A stretch of 64,000 bases of DNA from contig NZ_KE383942.1 of the NCBI RefSeq assembly GCF_000422885.1, forward strand, positions 437,353-501,352, read 5' to 3'. The position numbers and the translations under genes were made by a program. This DNA comes from Ottowia thiooxydans DSM 14619 (lineage in GTDB: Bacteria > Pseudomonadota > Gammaproteobacteria > Burkholderiales > Burkholderiaceae_C). The notes below the pieces were generated by a model that saw only the letters and a list, made by a program, of their open reading frames with translations, was not told the DNA's origin and did not search any database. Positions 9,590 to 18,750 of the stretch are shown one piece after another (position 1 is the stretch's first letter; each line of letters starts with the position of its first letter).

Positions 9590-10362
9590 TTCATTTCTCC
9601 TGTTGGATTGAAGTAGTTGCATAGGCTTGCGTTCTCAGTGCGAAGGATTTGAAATTCGAGTCCGTACAGTTCCTGCATCCGCGCCTCAGTGACCACTTCG
9701 GCCACAGGGCCGGCGCAATGAACTGAGCCCTGCTTCATCGCGACAATGTGGTCGGAGTAGTTGGTCGCAAAATTGATGTCGTGAACGACCAGGATCACGG
9801 TGCGCCCGTACTCGTCGCAAAGGCGGCGAAGCGCGCGCATGATCTGTACCGCGTGCTTGATGTCGAGGTTGTTCAATGGCTCATCAAGCAGCAGGTAGTC
9901 GGTCTGCTGCGCGATGGTCATCGCCAGGAAAGCCATCTGCCGCTGCCCACCGCTCAGCTCGTCGATATAGGCTTTGCGCAATGGCTCCAGTGAGAGAAAT
10001 GAGATGGCCTCATCAATCGCTTGATGATCTTGAGTGGTGAGCACTCCCCGGCTATAGGGAAAGCGCCCAAACGCAACGAGTTCTTCCACTCGCAGACGGA
10101 GGTTGAAATCCGGTGACTGGCGCAATGTGGCTACTCTTCTGGCGTATTCACTAATGCGCAACTCAGAGACGTTGCGGCCTTCCAGGTGAACCTCTCCTCG
10201 CGTGGGCTCCAGCAACCGCGCAATGGTCATGAGAAGCGTTGATTTGCCAGCACCATTCGGGCCAATGAGGGAGGTGAGTTGCTTGGCCGGAAACTGCGCG
10301 CTGACGCCAGACAGCACGACCTTGCTGCCGTAGCTCTTGTCGAGTTTATGAACGCTGATCAT
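9586..10362 (-). CDS. Siderophore ABC transporter, ATP-binding protein
   Basis: A 258 aa cytoplasmic ATPase that powers ferric-siderophore import. Walker A is IGPNGAGKST (about residue 35), the signature is ELSGGQRQM, and Walker B is DYLLLDEPLNNLD; the H-loop is VVHDINFA. It resembles YclP, FatE and CeuD. I chose ATG 10362 (MISVHKLD...) because it forms an ATGA overlap with the upstream permease stop; the open frame extends to 10506, but that part is only the permease gene in another frame. It is translationally coupled on both sides. Confidence 0.94.
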   Translation of the reverse strand: MISVHKLDKSYGSKVVLSGVSAQFPAKQLTSLIGPNGAGKSTLLMTIARLLEPTRGEVHLEGRNVSELRISEYARRVATLRQSPDFNLRLRVEELVAFGRFPYSRGVLTTQDHQAIDEAISFLSLEPLRKAYIDELSGGQRQMAFLAMTIAQQTDYLLLDEPLNNLDIKHAVQIMRALRRLCDEYGRTVILVVHDINFATNYSDHIVAMKQGSVHCAGPVAEVVTEARMQELYGLEFQILRTENASLCNYFNPTGEMK

Positions 10363-11309
10363 GCGGCCCCTCTGGAACGAACCATGAGCGCGAGAAAGTA
10401 CGCGCCACACACCAGGTTGACGAGAATGCCGACGGTGGTTTTGTAATTGAAGACATGCTCCACGGCCATCTGGGCCAGTATGAAAATACCAATGGCAATG
10501 GCACAACCCACTGGCAGGGTGACGCGATGCCGTGAAGCTCCCGCCAACGCGTAAGCGGTGTTGGCAACAAAGATTCCCATGAACGCGGTGGGCCCGAGCA
10601 GGCTGGTGGATACCGCCACGAGAACTGCAATTAGTGCGAGCTGAATCTGTACGTTTCGCCGGTAGTCCACGCCGAGCGATATGGCTTGTTCGCGGCCCAA
10701 GGCGAGCACATCCAGCGTGGGAAGTTTCTTCAGTGCAAGCAGGCAGGTGGCTGCTACCACCAGCGCGGAAGTAAGCAGCTGCGGAGCCTGCGCTTTGTTG
10801 AAGGAAGCTTGAGCGAAGCCTTGAAGAATGGAGAACTCACCGGGGCTGATCTTCAGTTGTATGAACTGCGTGAAGGTGCCGAGCACCATGGTCAGAACCA
10901 GGCCGATAAGGAGCAGAAAATACACGTTGTTTCTACCGCTGCGAAACAACCAGCGATGAAGCAACCAGGAGTAGGCCAGCATCAATGCAATGGAGATGAG
11001 GAAGTTGCTGTTGGCTCCCAAAACCATCAGGCTGGACGTACCCATGATCAAAATCAGCAGGGATTGCAGCAGCACGTAAATGGCCTCGTATCCCATGATC
11101 GAGGGCGTCAAAATTCTGTTGTTCGTGATGGTCTGAAATGAGATGGAAGACCAGGCAATACACACGCCGCCGATCACCATGGCCGCCAACCGGGCGAGCC
11201 GCTTGGGGATCACATACCCAAAATCCAGGCCGGAGCGGAAGAACACGAATGCCAGTGCCAGCATGGCCACGACGATCCACAAGGTATGTCTAGAAGGCAC
11301 TCGCATCAC
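10359..11309 (-). CDS. Siderophore ABC transporter permease (FatC/YclO type)
   Basis: A 316 aa FecCD-family inner-membrane permease with about nine or ten hydrophobic helices, the first directly after the N-terminus (LWIVVAMLALAFVFF). The family segments RLARLAAMVIGGVCIAWSS and SLGVDYRR are present, and the coupling-helix region near GPTAFMGIFVANTAY is intact. It pairs with the next upstream permease to form the heterodimeric channel. Both gene junctions are 4 nt overlaps. The closest known arrangement is yclNOPQ of Bacillus or fatDCB of Vibrio. Confidence 0.93.
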   Translation of the reverse strand: MMRVPSRHTLWIVVAMLALAFVFFRSGLDFGYVIPKRLARLAAMVIGGVCIAWSSISFQTITNNRILTPSIMGYEAIYVLLQSLLILIMGTSSLMVLGANSNFLISIALMLAYSWLLHRWLFRSGRNNVYFLLLIGLVLTMVLGTFTQFIQLKISPGEFSILQGFAQASFNKAQAPQLLTSALVVAATCLLALKKLPTLDVLALGREQAISLGVDYRRNVQIQLALIAVLVAVSTSLLGPTAFMGIFVANTAYALAGASRHRVTLPVGCAIAIGIFILAQMAVEHVFNYKTTVGILVNLVCGAYFLALMVRSRGAA

Positions 11310-12256
11310 CTGCCTCTCCAGATGATCAGGGCGAGAAAGAGCACACCGCCCACGGCGCCTGCGGTCAGGCCAATGGGGACTTCAAAGGGGTAAATCAGAA
11401 GGCGACCCACAATGTCGCAAAGCAAAAGCAGCGAAGCACCTCCCAGCGCGACGATGGGCAGCGTGCGCGCCAGATGGTCCCCATGGCGTAAGGCCACCAG
11501 ATTGGGAATGACCAAACCCACAAAGGGGATAGACCCCACGGTGATGACCGTGGCAGACACCGTGACTGCCACCAGGATCAAACCCAGCGCCACAGTGGCG
11601 GTGTAGTTCAGCCCCAGGCTGGTGGCCATGCCCTGGCCCATACCCAGTACGGTGAAACGATGGGCATACAGATAGGTGAGGGCGATGATCGGAAGGATCA
11701 GGTAAATGATTTCGTAGTTGCCTTGTATGACTCGTGAGAAGTCACCCAGCATCCACCCCTGCATGCTCTGAAGGATGTTGTTTTGATAGGCGTAGAACTC
11801 GGCAAAAGCGCTGATGACGGAGCCGTACATGAGCCCGATCACAGGCACTAAGACCGTGTTCTTGACTTTGATGCGGTGAATGATGGCAACGAAGCCCAGG
11901 CTTGCCGCAAAGCAAAACGCCAGGGCGAGCACCATTTGCAAAGTGGCCCCTGCCGTAGGCGCTACGGTGAGCGCGACGAGGATGCCCAGCTTGGCAGCAT
12001 CCAGGCCGCCCGTAGTGGCGGGCTCCACGAATTTGTTGCGAACGATCTGCTGAAGAATCACACCGCAAACGGACAGGCCCACACCTGTGAGAACCAGCGC
12101 CGCCAGACGAGGAAGGCGGCTTGCGGTCAAGGTCAGCCAGGCATCATCTGAGAAAGCCAGAATCTGCATCCATGAAACTTCCTTGGCTCCCACGAACAAG
12201 GATGCAATGCACAGCACGATAAACACTGGCCACAAGCGCGCACTGGTCCACGACAT
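11306..12256 (-). CDS. Siderophore ABC transporter permease (FatD/YclN type)
   Basis: A 316 aa FecCD-family permease and partner of the downstream permease. The family landmarks are visible: SRLPRLAALVLTGVGLSVCGVILQQIVRNKFVEPATTGG split over helices 2-3, and GSIPFVGLVIPNLVALRHGDH near the C-terminus, the coupling segment that contacts the ATPase. It starts 15 nt after the stop of the second exporter-fold ABC gene, so the two transporter sets appear to share one transcript. Its stop overlaps the next permease by 4 nt. Confidence 0.93.
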   Translation of the reverse strand: MSWTSARLWPVFIVLCIASLFVGAKEVSWMQILAFSDDAWLTLTASRLPRLAALVLTGVGLSVCGVILQQIVRNKFVEPATTGGLDAAKLGILVALTVAPTAGATLQMVLALAFCFAASLGFVAIIHRIKVKNTVLVPVIGLMYGSVISAFAEFYAYQNNILQSMQGWMLGDFSRVIQGNYEIIYLILPIIALTYLYAHRFTVLGMGQGMATSLGLNYTATVALGLILVAVTVSATVITVGSIPFVGLVIPNLVALRHGDHLARTLPIVALGGASLLLLCDIVGRLLIYPFEVPIGLTAGAVGGVLFLALIIWRGR

Positions 12257-12271
12257 ATTCGGCTCGATGGA

Positions 12272-14026
12272 TCAGAGAGCGGAAGAATCGAGACGCCAGC
12301 CCTGCGAGGCTTCGCGACGCGCCAGAAGGTTTGCGTAGCGTCCTTGACTGGCGCGCAACGCCTCGGGGCTGCCTTGCTCAATCACCTGTCCGTTGTCCAG
12401 CACCACGATCTGATCGGCCATGGCGATGGTGGAAAGCTGGTGGGCAATCACCACCAGGGTGCGCGTTCCGCGCAGCCGAGCCAGTGTGCTGACAATGACC
12501 GCCTGGTTTTCGGCATCCAGTGCAGCGGTCGCTTCATCGATCAAAAGGATGGGGGCATCCTTGATCAGTGCCCGGGCAATCGCAATGCGTTGACGCTCAC
12601 CGCCAGACAGGCGTGCACCGCCTTCACCGACCAGGGTATCTATCCCCATCGGCAGGCGTTGGAGGATTTCTGTCACGCCGGCTTGCTGCGCAGCCGCCAA
12701 GATCTGAGCGTGGGTGGCCTCGGGTTTACCAATGCGGATGTTCTCTGCAATGGAGCCTGCGAATAGATAACTATCTTGAAAGATCTGGCTGATGCAATCG
12801 GCCAACCGGGCTTGCGACATCTCTCTGACATCTACTCCGCCCACAAGCACGGTGCCTTGCGTGACATCGAAGGAGCGGGCAATCAGCCGCGTCAATGTGG
12901 TCTTGCCAGAACCGGAGCCGCCAATGAGCGCGGTCATGCTGCCGGGTGCGATCCGCAAGCTCACACCACGCAAGACATCGGGCTCCTGCGCGGCGTAACG
13001 GAAATGCACGCCCCGGAGTTCAATGGAGGTGTCTTGCGGCTCTGCGGGGGTGGAAGTTTCCGGCAGCGGCTTTACCGCGAACAGCGCGCTGATAGCGTGC
13101 AGCTGGCTGCCTGCGCTTCTCAGTACTTCGCTGTAACCCGCCACTTCAAGCAGGGGGTCTATGAAACGGCTTACTAGCACGAAAGCCGCCACCACACCTA
13201 TGACGCCGGTCACCCCCGAACCGCCGCCCAACTGGCTGTTCAGCCATAGCGATGCCGTGATCAGTAATGCCGCGAACACGGCCTGCACAGCCCAGGAATT
13301 GAGTACAGAGGCCAGTGCCGACAAGCGAATCAAGCGAGATCCGGAATCGCGCTGCTTTGCAACCGCTTGCTCGAGAAAACGCGTGCTGGCACCTTCTCCG
13401 CTGAAGGCGCGGAGCACAGATTGCGTTTGAGCAAACTCCACCATGCGCTGGCTTGCGCTGGCGAAGTCGTGATGGAAAGCTTCATCGGCACGGCGAGCAA
13501 GTTTCCCGGTCAGGAAAAAAACGCCCGCCAAAATGGGCAACGCCAACAGAGCAATCAAGCCCAAGGGCCAATGCACTGCCGCCAGCGCGATGACCAGCAC
13601 GATGGGGGTGACCACGCCAGTGATGAGTGGTGTGAACACATGCGCAGGCAGCTGAGCCACAGACATCATGCCCTGCGTGACCACATGGCCGAGCTGGGCT
13701 GTGTTCTGCGGCGTGAACCAGCCCACAGGAAGGGTGGCGACGTGGTCACCCAGGCGCTGGCGGGCGCCCTGCAATACGGTCACTGCCACGCGAATTCCGG
13801 CCTGCTCCACGTAGCGCCGCAACACCCAGCACACGAGCGTTCCAACCAGAATGGCGCCAAGCCATGGGAGCGCCTGTGTTACGTGGCCGGCCAACAAATG
13901 TTGGAGCAGGGGGGCGAGCGCTGTGATGACCAGGCCGCAAAGCAGGCTGTAGGCGATTGCCATCCCTACGTAGCGGTGGAAGATGGGGACATCGGGGCCG
14001 AGCAGCCGAACAAAAACCTTCAGCAT
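12272..14026 (-). CDS. ABC half-transporter, YbtQ/IrtB-like (exporter fold)
   Basis: A 584 aa protein with an N-terminal six-helix type IV (exporter-fold) membrane domain and a C-terminal ATPase. The ATPase has Walker A IGGSGSGKTT, signature RLSGGERQR, Walker B ILLIDEATAALD and the H-loop VIAHQLST. The membrane domain carries LPVGWFTPQN, a segment shared with YbtP/Q and IrtA/B, which import ferric siderophores despite the exporter fold. I set the start at ATG 14026 (MLKVFVRLLG...), 7 nt inside the preceding gene; the open frame to 14089 is only overlap. Being paired with another half-transporter, it should form a heterodimer. Confidence 0.9.
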   Translation of the reverse strand: MLKVFVRLLGPDVPIFHRYVGMAIAYSLLCGLVITALAPLLQHLLAGHVTQALPWLGAILVGTLVCWVLRRYVEQAGIRVAVTVLQGARQRLGDHVATLPVGWFTPQNTAQLGHVVTQGMMSVAQLPAHVFTPLITGVVTPIVLVIALAAVHWPLGLIALLALPILAGVFFLTGKLARRADEAFHHDFASASQRMVEFAQTQSVLRAFSGEGASTRFLEQAVAKQRDSGSRLIRLSALASVLNSWAVQAVFAALLITASLWLNSQLGGGSGVTGVIGVVAAFVLVSRFIDPLLEVAGYSEVLRSAGSQLHAISALFAVKPLPETSTPAEPQDTSIELRGVHFRYAAQEPDVLRGVSLRIAPGSMTALIGGSGSGKTTLTRLIARSFDVTQGTVLVGGVDVREMSQARLADCISQIFQDSYLFAGSIAENIRIGKPEATHAQILAAAQQAGVTEILQRLPMGIDTLVGEGGARLSGGERQRIAIARALIKDAPILLIDEATAALDAENQAVIVSTLARLRGTRTLVVIAHQLSTIAMADQIVVLDNGQVIEQGSPEALRASQGRYANLLARREASQGWRLDSSAL

Positions 14027-15879
14027 GCAGGCTCTCCCCAGGTGCTGTGCTCTGCCAATGTCCGCAGCTGCGCATAGCGCCCATTGCACGCCATGAGTTG
14101 ATCATGGGTGCCGCACTCCACGAGCGTGCCCCCATCGAGCACCAGGATCTGGTCGGCATGCTTAATGGCATCCAACTGGTGGGAGACGATCAATAACGTG
14201 CGGCCCTTCGCGAAGCGGGAGATGGCTTCTTGAATGGCCGTTTCGTGGTCGATGTCGGTCGCTGAGGTGGCTTCATCCAGTACCAGCACGGGAGGATCGA
14301 GCAGCACTGCGCGCGCAATGCTCACGCGTTGCTGTTCGCCACCTGAGAGCAAGGCGTCTTCACCCACCACGGATTCGTAGCCACGCGGCAAGGCGAGGAT
14401 GCGCTCGTGGATGCTCGCGGCGCGGGCGGCGCGTTCCACTTCTTCTTGCGTGGAGGAGGGGCGACCCAGGGCGATGTTCTCGCGCACGGTGCCATGAATC
14501 AGGCGCACATCCTGCAATACGAACCCAATGCGCTGATACAAGACTGAAGGCTCGATGTGCCGCAAGTCGACACCACCAAAGGTGATTCGGCCTTCAGTGG
14601 GATCGAAGAAGCGCAGCAATAGCCGCGCCAGAGTAGTTTTACCCGAGCCCGAGGAGCCCACGATGGCCGTGACGGTGCCTGGTTTGAGCATGAAGCCAAC
14701 GTTCGAAAGCGCTTGGTGTTCCGCTTCATACCCGTAGCTCACACCCTCAAACACCACCTCATGCCCCAGAGGTAGCTGCCCCGGTGCCACGGTGTCCAGC
14801 ACAGGCGTTTCCAGAAGGGCTTGAACGCGCTGCGCCGCACTGCTCGCGCTACCCAGATCGTGCAGCAGTGTGTGCAGCAGCAGCACGGGAGCGCAAATGC
14901 CCGGGGCTACCAGGGCAAAAGGAATCAGGTCTACGGGGGCGATCCAGCCTTGCCCCACAAACCATGCGCCACAACTCAGCACCACTGCCAGCACGGTGAC
15001 GGGGGCGATCATCGCGTGAGCGTGGGCCATGGCTTTCACGAGCGGCCGCGTAAACCCGACGAAAGCCTCAGCAAACGCGTCTACCGCTTCACGGTAACCG
15101 CTGTGTGCCTGTCCACGGGCTCCAAATGTCTTCACGACGGGAATGCCGCTGATGAATTCAGTGGTCGCGCTGTTAATGCGGCCCATCCGAGCGGCAAACT
15201 CCCCCATGTTCGATCCGCTGGCTTTCATGGCACGCTGCAGGAACAGAAAAAACCCAGGAAATGGCAGCAGAGCCAGAAGGGCCAGGCGCCAGTCCAGCGC
15301 CAACAGATAGACAACGGATATCGTGATCGCTCCCAGGGCGCGACCGACTGAGGTGAAGAAATGCGCCGTCAGACTATGGAGCGTGGAGATATCGTCTTGC
15401 ATGGCTTGCTTGACCTCGCCAGACGCCCGGCTGGTAAACCAACCCAAGGGCACTTGTCCAAGCCGCTTCGCGATGGCAAGTCGCAACTGATGGGTCAGCC
15501 GGTTATCTGCAAGGTGGGCCACCATCTCCCCCGCAGAAATCAAAGCCATGCCGATCAACGCGGAAAGCACGCTCAAGAACGCTACGCGCCAGACATCGCC
15601 TGTAGCTTGGACGGAGGCAAGCGAGTCTGGGCCCGCATTGGCGAGGGCGATCTTCGCGATGTGTGCAATTCCCGCCAGTGGGAGCAAAGTCAACATGGCG
15701 CCGCCCACGGCCAAGGCGAACGCGGCCGCTAGACGGCCCTGAATAGGTTCCAGGACGCGCTTGATCGGACTTTGCCGTTTCGATGTGTGGGCAGCAGAAG
15801 ACACGCCTTGGTGCTCTTGAAGAAAAATTGTCGGCAAAAACTGACGGTCATTGCCTGGTGATCCAGGCGAAAAGACCAT
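14020..15879 (-). CDS. ABC half-transporter, YbtP/IrtA-like (exporter fold)
   Basis: A 619 aa membrane-ATPase fusion and the first gene of the siderophore transport operon. The membrane domain contains VPLGWFTSRASGEVKQAM, close to the IrtA/YbtP pattern. The ATPase has Walker A VGSSGSGKTT, signature LSGGEQQR, Walker B VLVLDEATSATD and switch histidine VSHQLDA. No siderophore-interacting flavin domain, as in mycobacterial IrtA, is fused to it. The start is uncertain: ATG 15879 is given, but homology begins later and GTG 15804 (VSSAAHTSKRQ) is possible. About 90 nt upstream is a good Fur box, so this operon is probably iron-repressed. Confidence 0.9.
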   Translation of the reverse strand: MVFSPGSPGNDRQFLPTIFLQEHQGVSSAAHTSKRQSPIKRVLEPIQGRLAAAFALAVGGAMLTLLPLAGIAHIAKIALANAGPDSLASVQATGDVWRVAFLSVLSALIGMALISAGEMVAHLADNRLTHQLRLAIAKRLGQVPLGWFTSRASGEVKQAMQDDISTLHSLTAHFFTSVGRALGAITISVVYLLALDWRLALLALLPFPGFFLFLQRAMKASGSNMGEFAARMGRINSATTEFISGIPVVKTFGARGQAHSGYREAVDAFAEAFVGFTRPLVKAMAHAHAMIAPVTVLAVVLSCGAWFVGQGWIAPVDLIPFALVAPGICAPVLLLHTLLHDLGSASSAAQRVQALLETPVLDTVAPGQLPLGHEVVFEGVSYGYEAEHQALSNVGFMLKPGTVTAIVGSSGSGKTTLARLLLRFFDPTEGRITFGGVDLRHIEPSVLYQRIGFVLQDVRLIHGTVRENIALGRPSSTQEEVERAARAASIHERILALPRGYESVVGEDALLSGGEQQRVSIARAVLLDPPVLVLDEATSATDIDHETAIQEAISRFAKGRTLLIVSHQLDAIKHADQILVLDGGTLVECGTHDQLMACNGRYAQLRTLAEHSTWGEPAC

Positions 15880-15970
15880 GCTTCACACTCGTGCAGGATC
15901 TGAAGGCACCAAAAAAGGCGCCTGATTTGCGCCGACAATGGGTTCGTCATGCAGCTCCATGAGGAGCACG

Positions 15971-15989
15971 AATAAGAATTATTTGCATG
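15971..15989 (-). promoter_or_regulatory. Fur box upstream of the siderophore transport operon
   Basis: The sequence AATAAGAATTATTTGCATG closely follows the Fur consensus of alternating NAT triplets (read on the minus strand it is CATGCAAATAATTCTTATT). It lies about 92 nt before the first ABC gene start and about 80 nt before the divergent TetR gene, in an AT-rich promoter region. It would allow Fur-Fe2+ to repress the operon. The call rests on visual matching. Confidence 0.65.
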
Positions 15990-16070
15990 ATACTAAACTA
16001 ATTAGCTGGTGGCGAAAAAACGACTGTGCGAAAACCCGTTTAAAAGGCCGTTAATCAGCAAGGAACCCAC

Positions 16071-16706
16071 ATGCAATCCAGGCAACCATCATTGGCCGGT
16101 GAGCGTCCACGAGCTCGTGGCCGTCCGCCCACCATTACTCAGGATCGGATCGTCGATGCAGGCATACAGATTGGTCTGCCCAATATCACGTTCGTAGGTT
16201 TGGCCGCTGCCTTGGGGGTGAGCCATATGGCGCTCTACAAGCACGTCGCGAGCCTTGATGCCCTTAAGCGGCTTGTGGCCACCGAAATTTTTGGCCGCTG
16301 GCAGATTCCGCGTGCATTAGACGGGGGGCAAGGGGGCCTGAAGGCGTACCTGATGGTGTTCGCCGCGTCGGTGCGTGAATTCGTGAAAGCCCATCCGGGC
16401 CTTACCCCCTATGTGATCCGGAGGATGGCCGCCACGCAACCCATGCTGGAGAAGATCGATGCCCACCAAACGCATATTGCGCAGGCATACGGTATTTCAA
16501 AAGATCAATCGCGCTGGCTGTTGGCCACAGTAGCATTCCACGGAATTGCAGTGGCCGATACCGTGTACTCTGTGGCGGCGCAGGAGCCGGTGGTGGATGC
16601 CACCAGGCTCTCAGAAGAGGCGGAGATGGAAGAGGAGCTGATACGAGGGATGAACGCACTCATCATTGGTGCGCTCGTCGTGCTGGAGGCAGAGTTACCT
16701 GGGTAA
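16071..16706 (+). CDS. TetR-family regulator
   Basis: A 211 aa regulator. The N-terminal helix-turn-helix (residues 20-70) reads TITQDRIVDAGIQIG, then VGLAAALGVSHMALYKHVASLDALKRLV, the normal TetR pattern. The C-terminal ligand domain is unfamiliar. AAGGAA lies 6 nt before the ATG. It is divergent from the siderophore ABC operon, with a shared 191 bp promoter region that includes the Fur box, so it may control transport in response to a siderophore or other ligand; that is inference. It converges on bamD, with a short direct repeat (ACCTGGGTA twice) just at and after its stop. Confidence 0.88.
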   Translation: MQSRQPSLAGERPRARGRPPTITQDRIVDAGIQIGLPNITFVGLAAALGVSHMALYKHVASLDALKRLVATEIFGRWQIPRALDGGQGGLKAYLMVFAASVREFVKAHPGLTPYVIRRMAATQPMLEKIDAHQTHIAQAYGISKDQSRWLLATVAFHGIAVADTVYSVAAQEPVVDATRLSEEAEMEEELIRGMNALIIGALVVLEAELPG

Positions 16707-16726
16707 CCTGGGTAATCCGCGCAGAT

Positions 16727-17530
16727 TTACCAGAGCTGCCACCAGGGTGAGGATTTCGGCTTGAAGCCCCGGGCCACGTATTCGCTGTTCGGGTAGGTTT
16801 TTTCCAGAACCCGCTGAGTATCGTCACGCAGTTGTGTCATACCGAGTTTTTCGTATGACTGCAAGATGATGTAGAGGCCTTCTTCGAGCGCGGGTGCATC
16901 GCGGTAATCGCTGATGGCTTGCTGCGCCCGGTTGATGGCGGCTACGTAAGCACTGCGGTTGTAGTAGTAGCGGGCCACATGCACTTCATACTGCGCCAGC
17001 GCATTGACCGTGTAGGTCATGCGAGCGCGAGCATCTGGCGTGTAGCGTGAATCCGGGTAGCGCGTGACCAGTTCCTTGAAGGACTCAAAGGCTTCCTTGG
17101 CGGCGCGCTGATCGCGTTCGGAGAGATCTTGCCGTGAAAGGAACGAGAACAAGCCCAGCTCGTCGTTGAAGTTGATCACGCCCTTCATGTAGAGCGCGTA
17201 ATCTATGGCCGGACTGGCTGGGTGCAGGCGCATGAAGCGGTCAAGGGTGTTCAGGGCTTCGGCCCTTTCTCCACCTTTGTACTGGGAGTAGGCTTTCTCG
17301 AGTTGAGCCTGTTGAGCCAGGGGCGTACCCGCAGCGCGGCCTTCGAGCCTTTCGAACAGCGGAATGGCTTTGTCGAAGCCGCCAGAATTCATTTCATCCT
17401 TGGCTTCGGCATGGATTCGATTGGGGCTCCAGCCAGCGGTCTGGTCGATGGGCTTCGAGGAACAGGCCGCGAGCAGCAACGCCAACGCAAGCACTCCGCT
17501 GGCGGCGGCTGATAATCGGGCACGATGCAT
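16727..17530 (-). CDS. bamD: Outer-membrane assembly lipoprotein BamD
   Basis: A 267 aa lipoprotein of the BAM complex that folds beta-barrel proteins into the outer membrane. The type II signal peptide ends in LLLAAC (Cys23). The rest is five TPR-like repeats, including SGGFDKAIPLFERLEGR, and the family segment RYPDSRYTPDARARM. The ATG at 17530 is preferred over 17563: AAGAGGA lies 9 nt upstream and the signal peptide then starts correctly. It is divergent from rluD with 53 nt between starts, an order conserved in many proteobacteria. Confidence 0.95.
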   Translation of the reverse strand: MHRARLSAAASGVLALALLLAACSSKPIDQTAGWSPNRIHAEAKDEMNSGGFDKAIPLFERLEGRAAGTPLAQQAQLEKAYSQYKGGERAEALNTLDRFMRLHPASPAIDYALYMKGVINFNDELGLFSFLSRQDLSERDQRAAKEAFESFKELVTRYPDSRYTPDARARMTYTVNALAQYEVHVARYYYNRSAYVAAINRAQQAISDYRDAPALEEGLYIILQSYEKLGMTQLRDDTQRVLEKTYPNSEYVARGFKPKSSPWWQLW

Positions 17531-17583
17531 CACAGGCAATCCTCTTGATTCAGACACCACCAATTATATCGGCCCCCCCTTCA

Positions 17584-18615
17584 ATGCAAGACTCTCACCC
17601 CCTCGATGACGCGGAAAATGTGGAGTCTGGCTGGGCGCTGGAAGACGACGCGGCCGACGCCACGCCAGAATTCGAGCTGCGCCAGTTCGATGTGCCTGCC
17701 GCTTTGCACGGCGATCGTCTGGACCGCGCTCTGGCGGCGTTGGTGGAGGAATTTTCCCGCAATTACCTGCGCCAATTGATCGAAGATGGCGCCGCCCGCC
17801 TGAACAACGTGCCCGTGCGCAAGCCCGCGCAGCGCGTGAAAGTTGGCGAGCGACTGGAGATTGAGCTGCGCCCCACGCCACAGACTCAAGCTTTCGTGCC
17901 GCAAGCCATGGAGCTCAACGTGCTCTATGAAGACGAACACCTGGCAGTGATCGACAAGCCTGCCGGATTAGTGGTTCACCCGGCCCCAGGCAACTGGAGC
18001 GGTACGCTGCTCAATGGCTTGCTCGCACGAGACGCCAAAGCGGGCCTGCTGCCACGCGCAGGTATCGTGCACCGGCTAGACAAGGACACTAGCGGCTTGA
18101 TGGTGGTTGCGCGCAGCCGGGTGGCCATGGAAGCCCTGGTTGCCTGCATTGCAGCGCGCGAAGTGCGACGCGAATATCTGGCGCTGGCGCATCGTTCCTG
18201 GAGTGGGCCCGAAAGCCGTACTGTGGATGCGGCTATTGGCCGCGACCCCCGCAACCGCTTGCGTATGGCTGTGGTCGATATCAATAAAAACTCGGGCAAG
18301 ACCGCGCAAACGATCTTCGAACTGCTGGAAAACGTAGACGAGGGCTGTATGGTTCGCTGCCGTCTTGTTACAGGACGTACGCACCAGATCCGAGTTCATA
18401 TGGCGAGCCTGGGGCATCCTCTGCTGGGAGATGGGCTGTATGGCGGCGCGCCTGCGGCGGGAATGGTTCGGCAGGCTTTGCACGCTGAAAAACTGGCTTT
18501 TGAGCATCCCATCACTGGGGAATCTCTGCAATTTGTTTCGCAGCTGCCCGCTGATCTCCGTGCGGCGCTGGCAAACTGGGGGCTTGATTACAATCCTGTC
18601 AGTCAAGGCGAATGA
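17584..18615 (+). CDS. rluD: 23S rRNA pseudouridine synthase RluD
   Basis: Makes pseudouridines at positions 1911, 1915 and 1917 of helix 69 in 23S rRNA. From ATG 17584 the protein has 343 aa: a short acidic leader, an S4 RNA-binding domain (LDRALAALVEEFSRNYLRQL), then the RluA-type catalytic domain with the key motif HRLDKDTSG (active-site Asp). The frame is open back to TTG 17545, but that would overlap the promoter region. No ribosome site precedes ATG 17584, and a TTGATT/TTATAT pair at 17545-17570 would give a leader of roughly 10 nt, so translation may be nearly leaderless. Confidence 0.94.
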   Translation: MQDSHPLDDAENVESGWALEDDAADATPEFELRQFDVPAALHGDRLDRALAALVEEFSRNYLRQLIEDGAARLNNVPVRKPAQRVKVGERLEIELRPTPQTQAFVPQAMELNVLYEDEHLAVIDKPAGLVVHPAPGNWSGTLLNGLLARDAKAGLLPRAGIVHRLDKDTSGLMVVARSRVAMEALVACIAAREVRREYLALAHRSWSGPESRTVDAAIGRDPRNRLRMAVVDINKNSGKTAQTIFELLENVDEGCMVRCRLVTGRTHQIRVHMASLGHPLLGDGLYGGAPAAGMVRQALHAEKLAFEHPITGESLQFVSQLPADLRAALANWGLDYNPVSQGE

Positions 18616-18750
18616 CCGCCCTGACTTGAGCCTGTGGCATTTTTGCCTCAAGCTTCGTTATCCGATGTCGAGCGCATGGGTCCTTTTTGGGCTGCGCAGC
18701 GACCGCGTCATCCTTCATGGGCGTTTTACCGCCCCCCATTCGAGAGCTCC

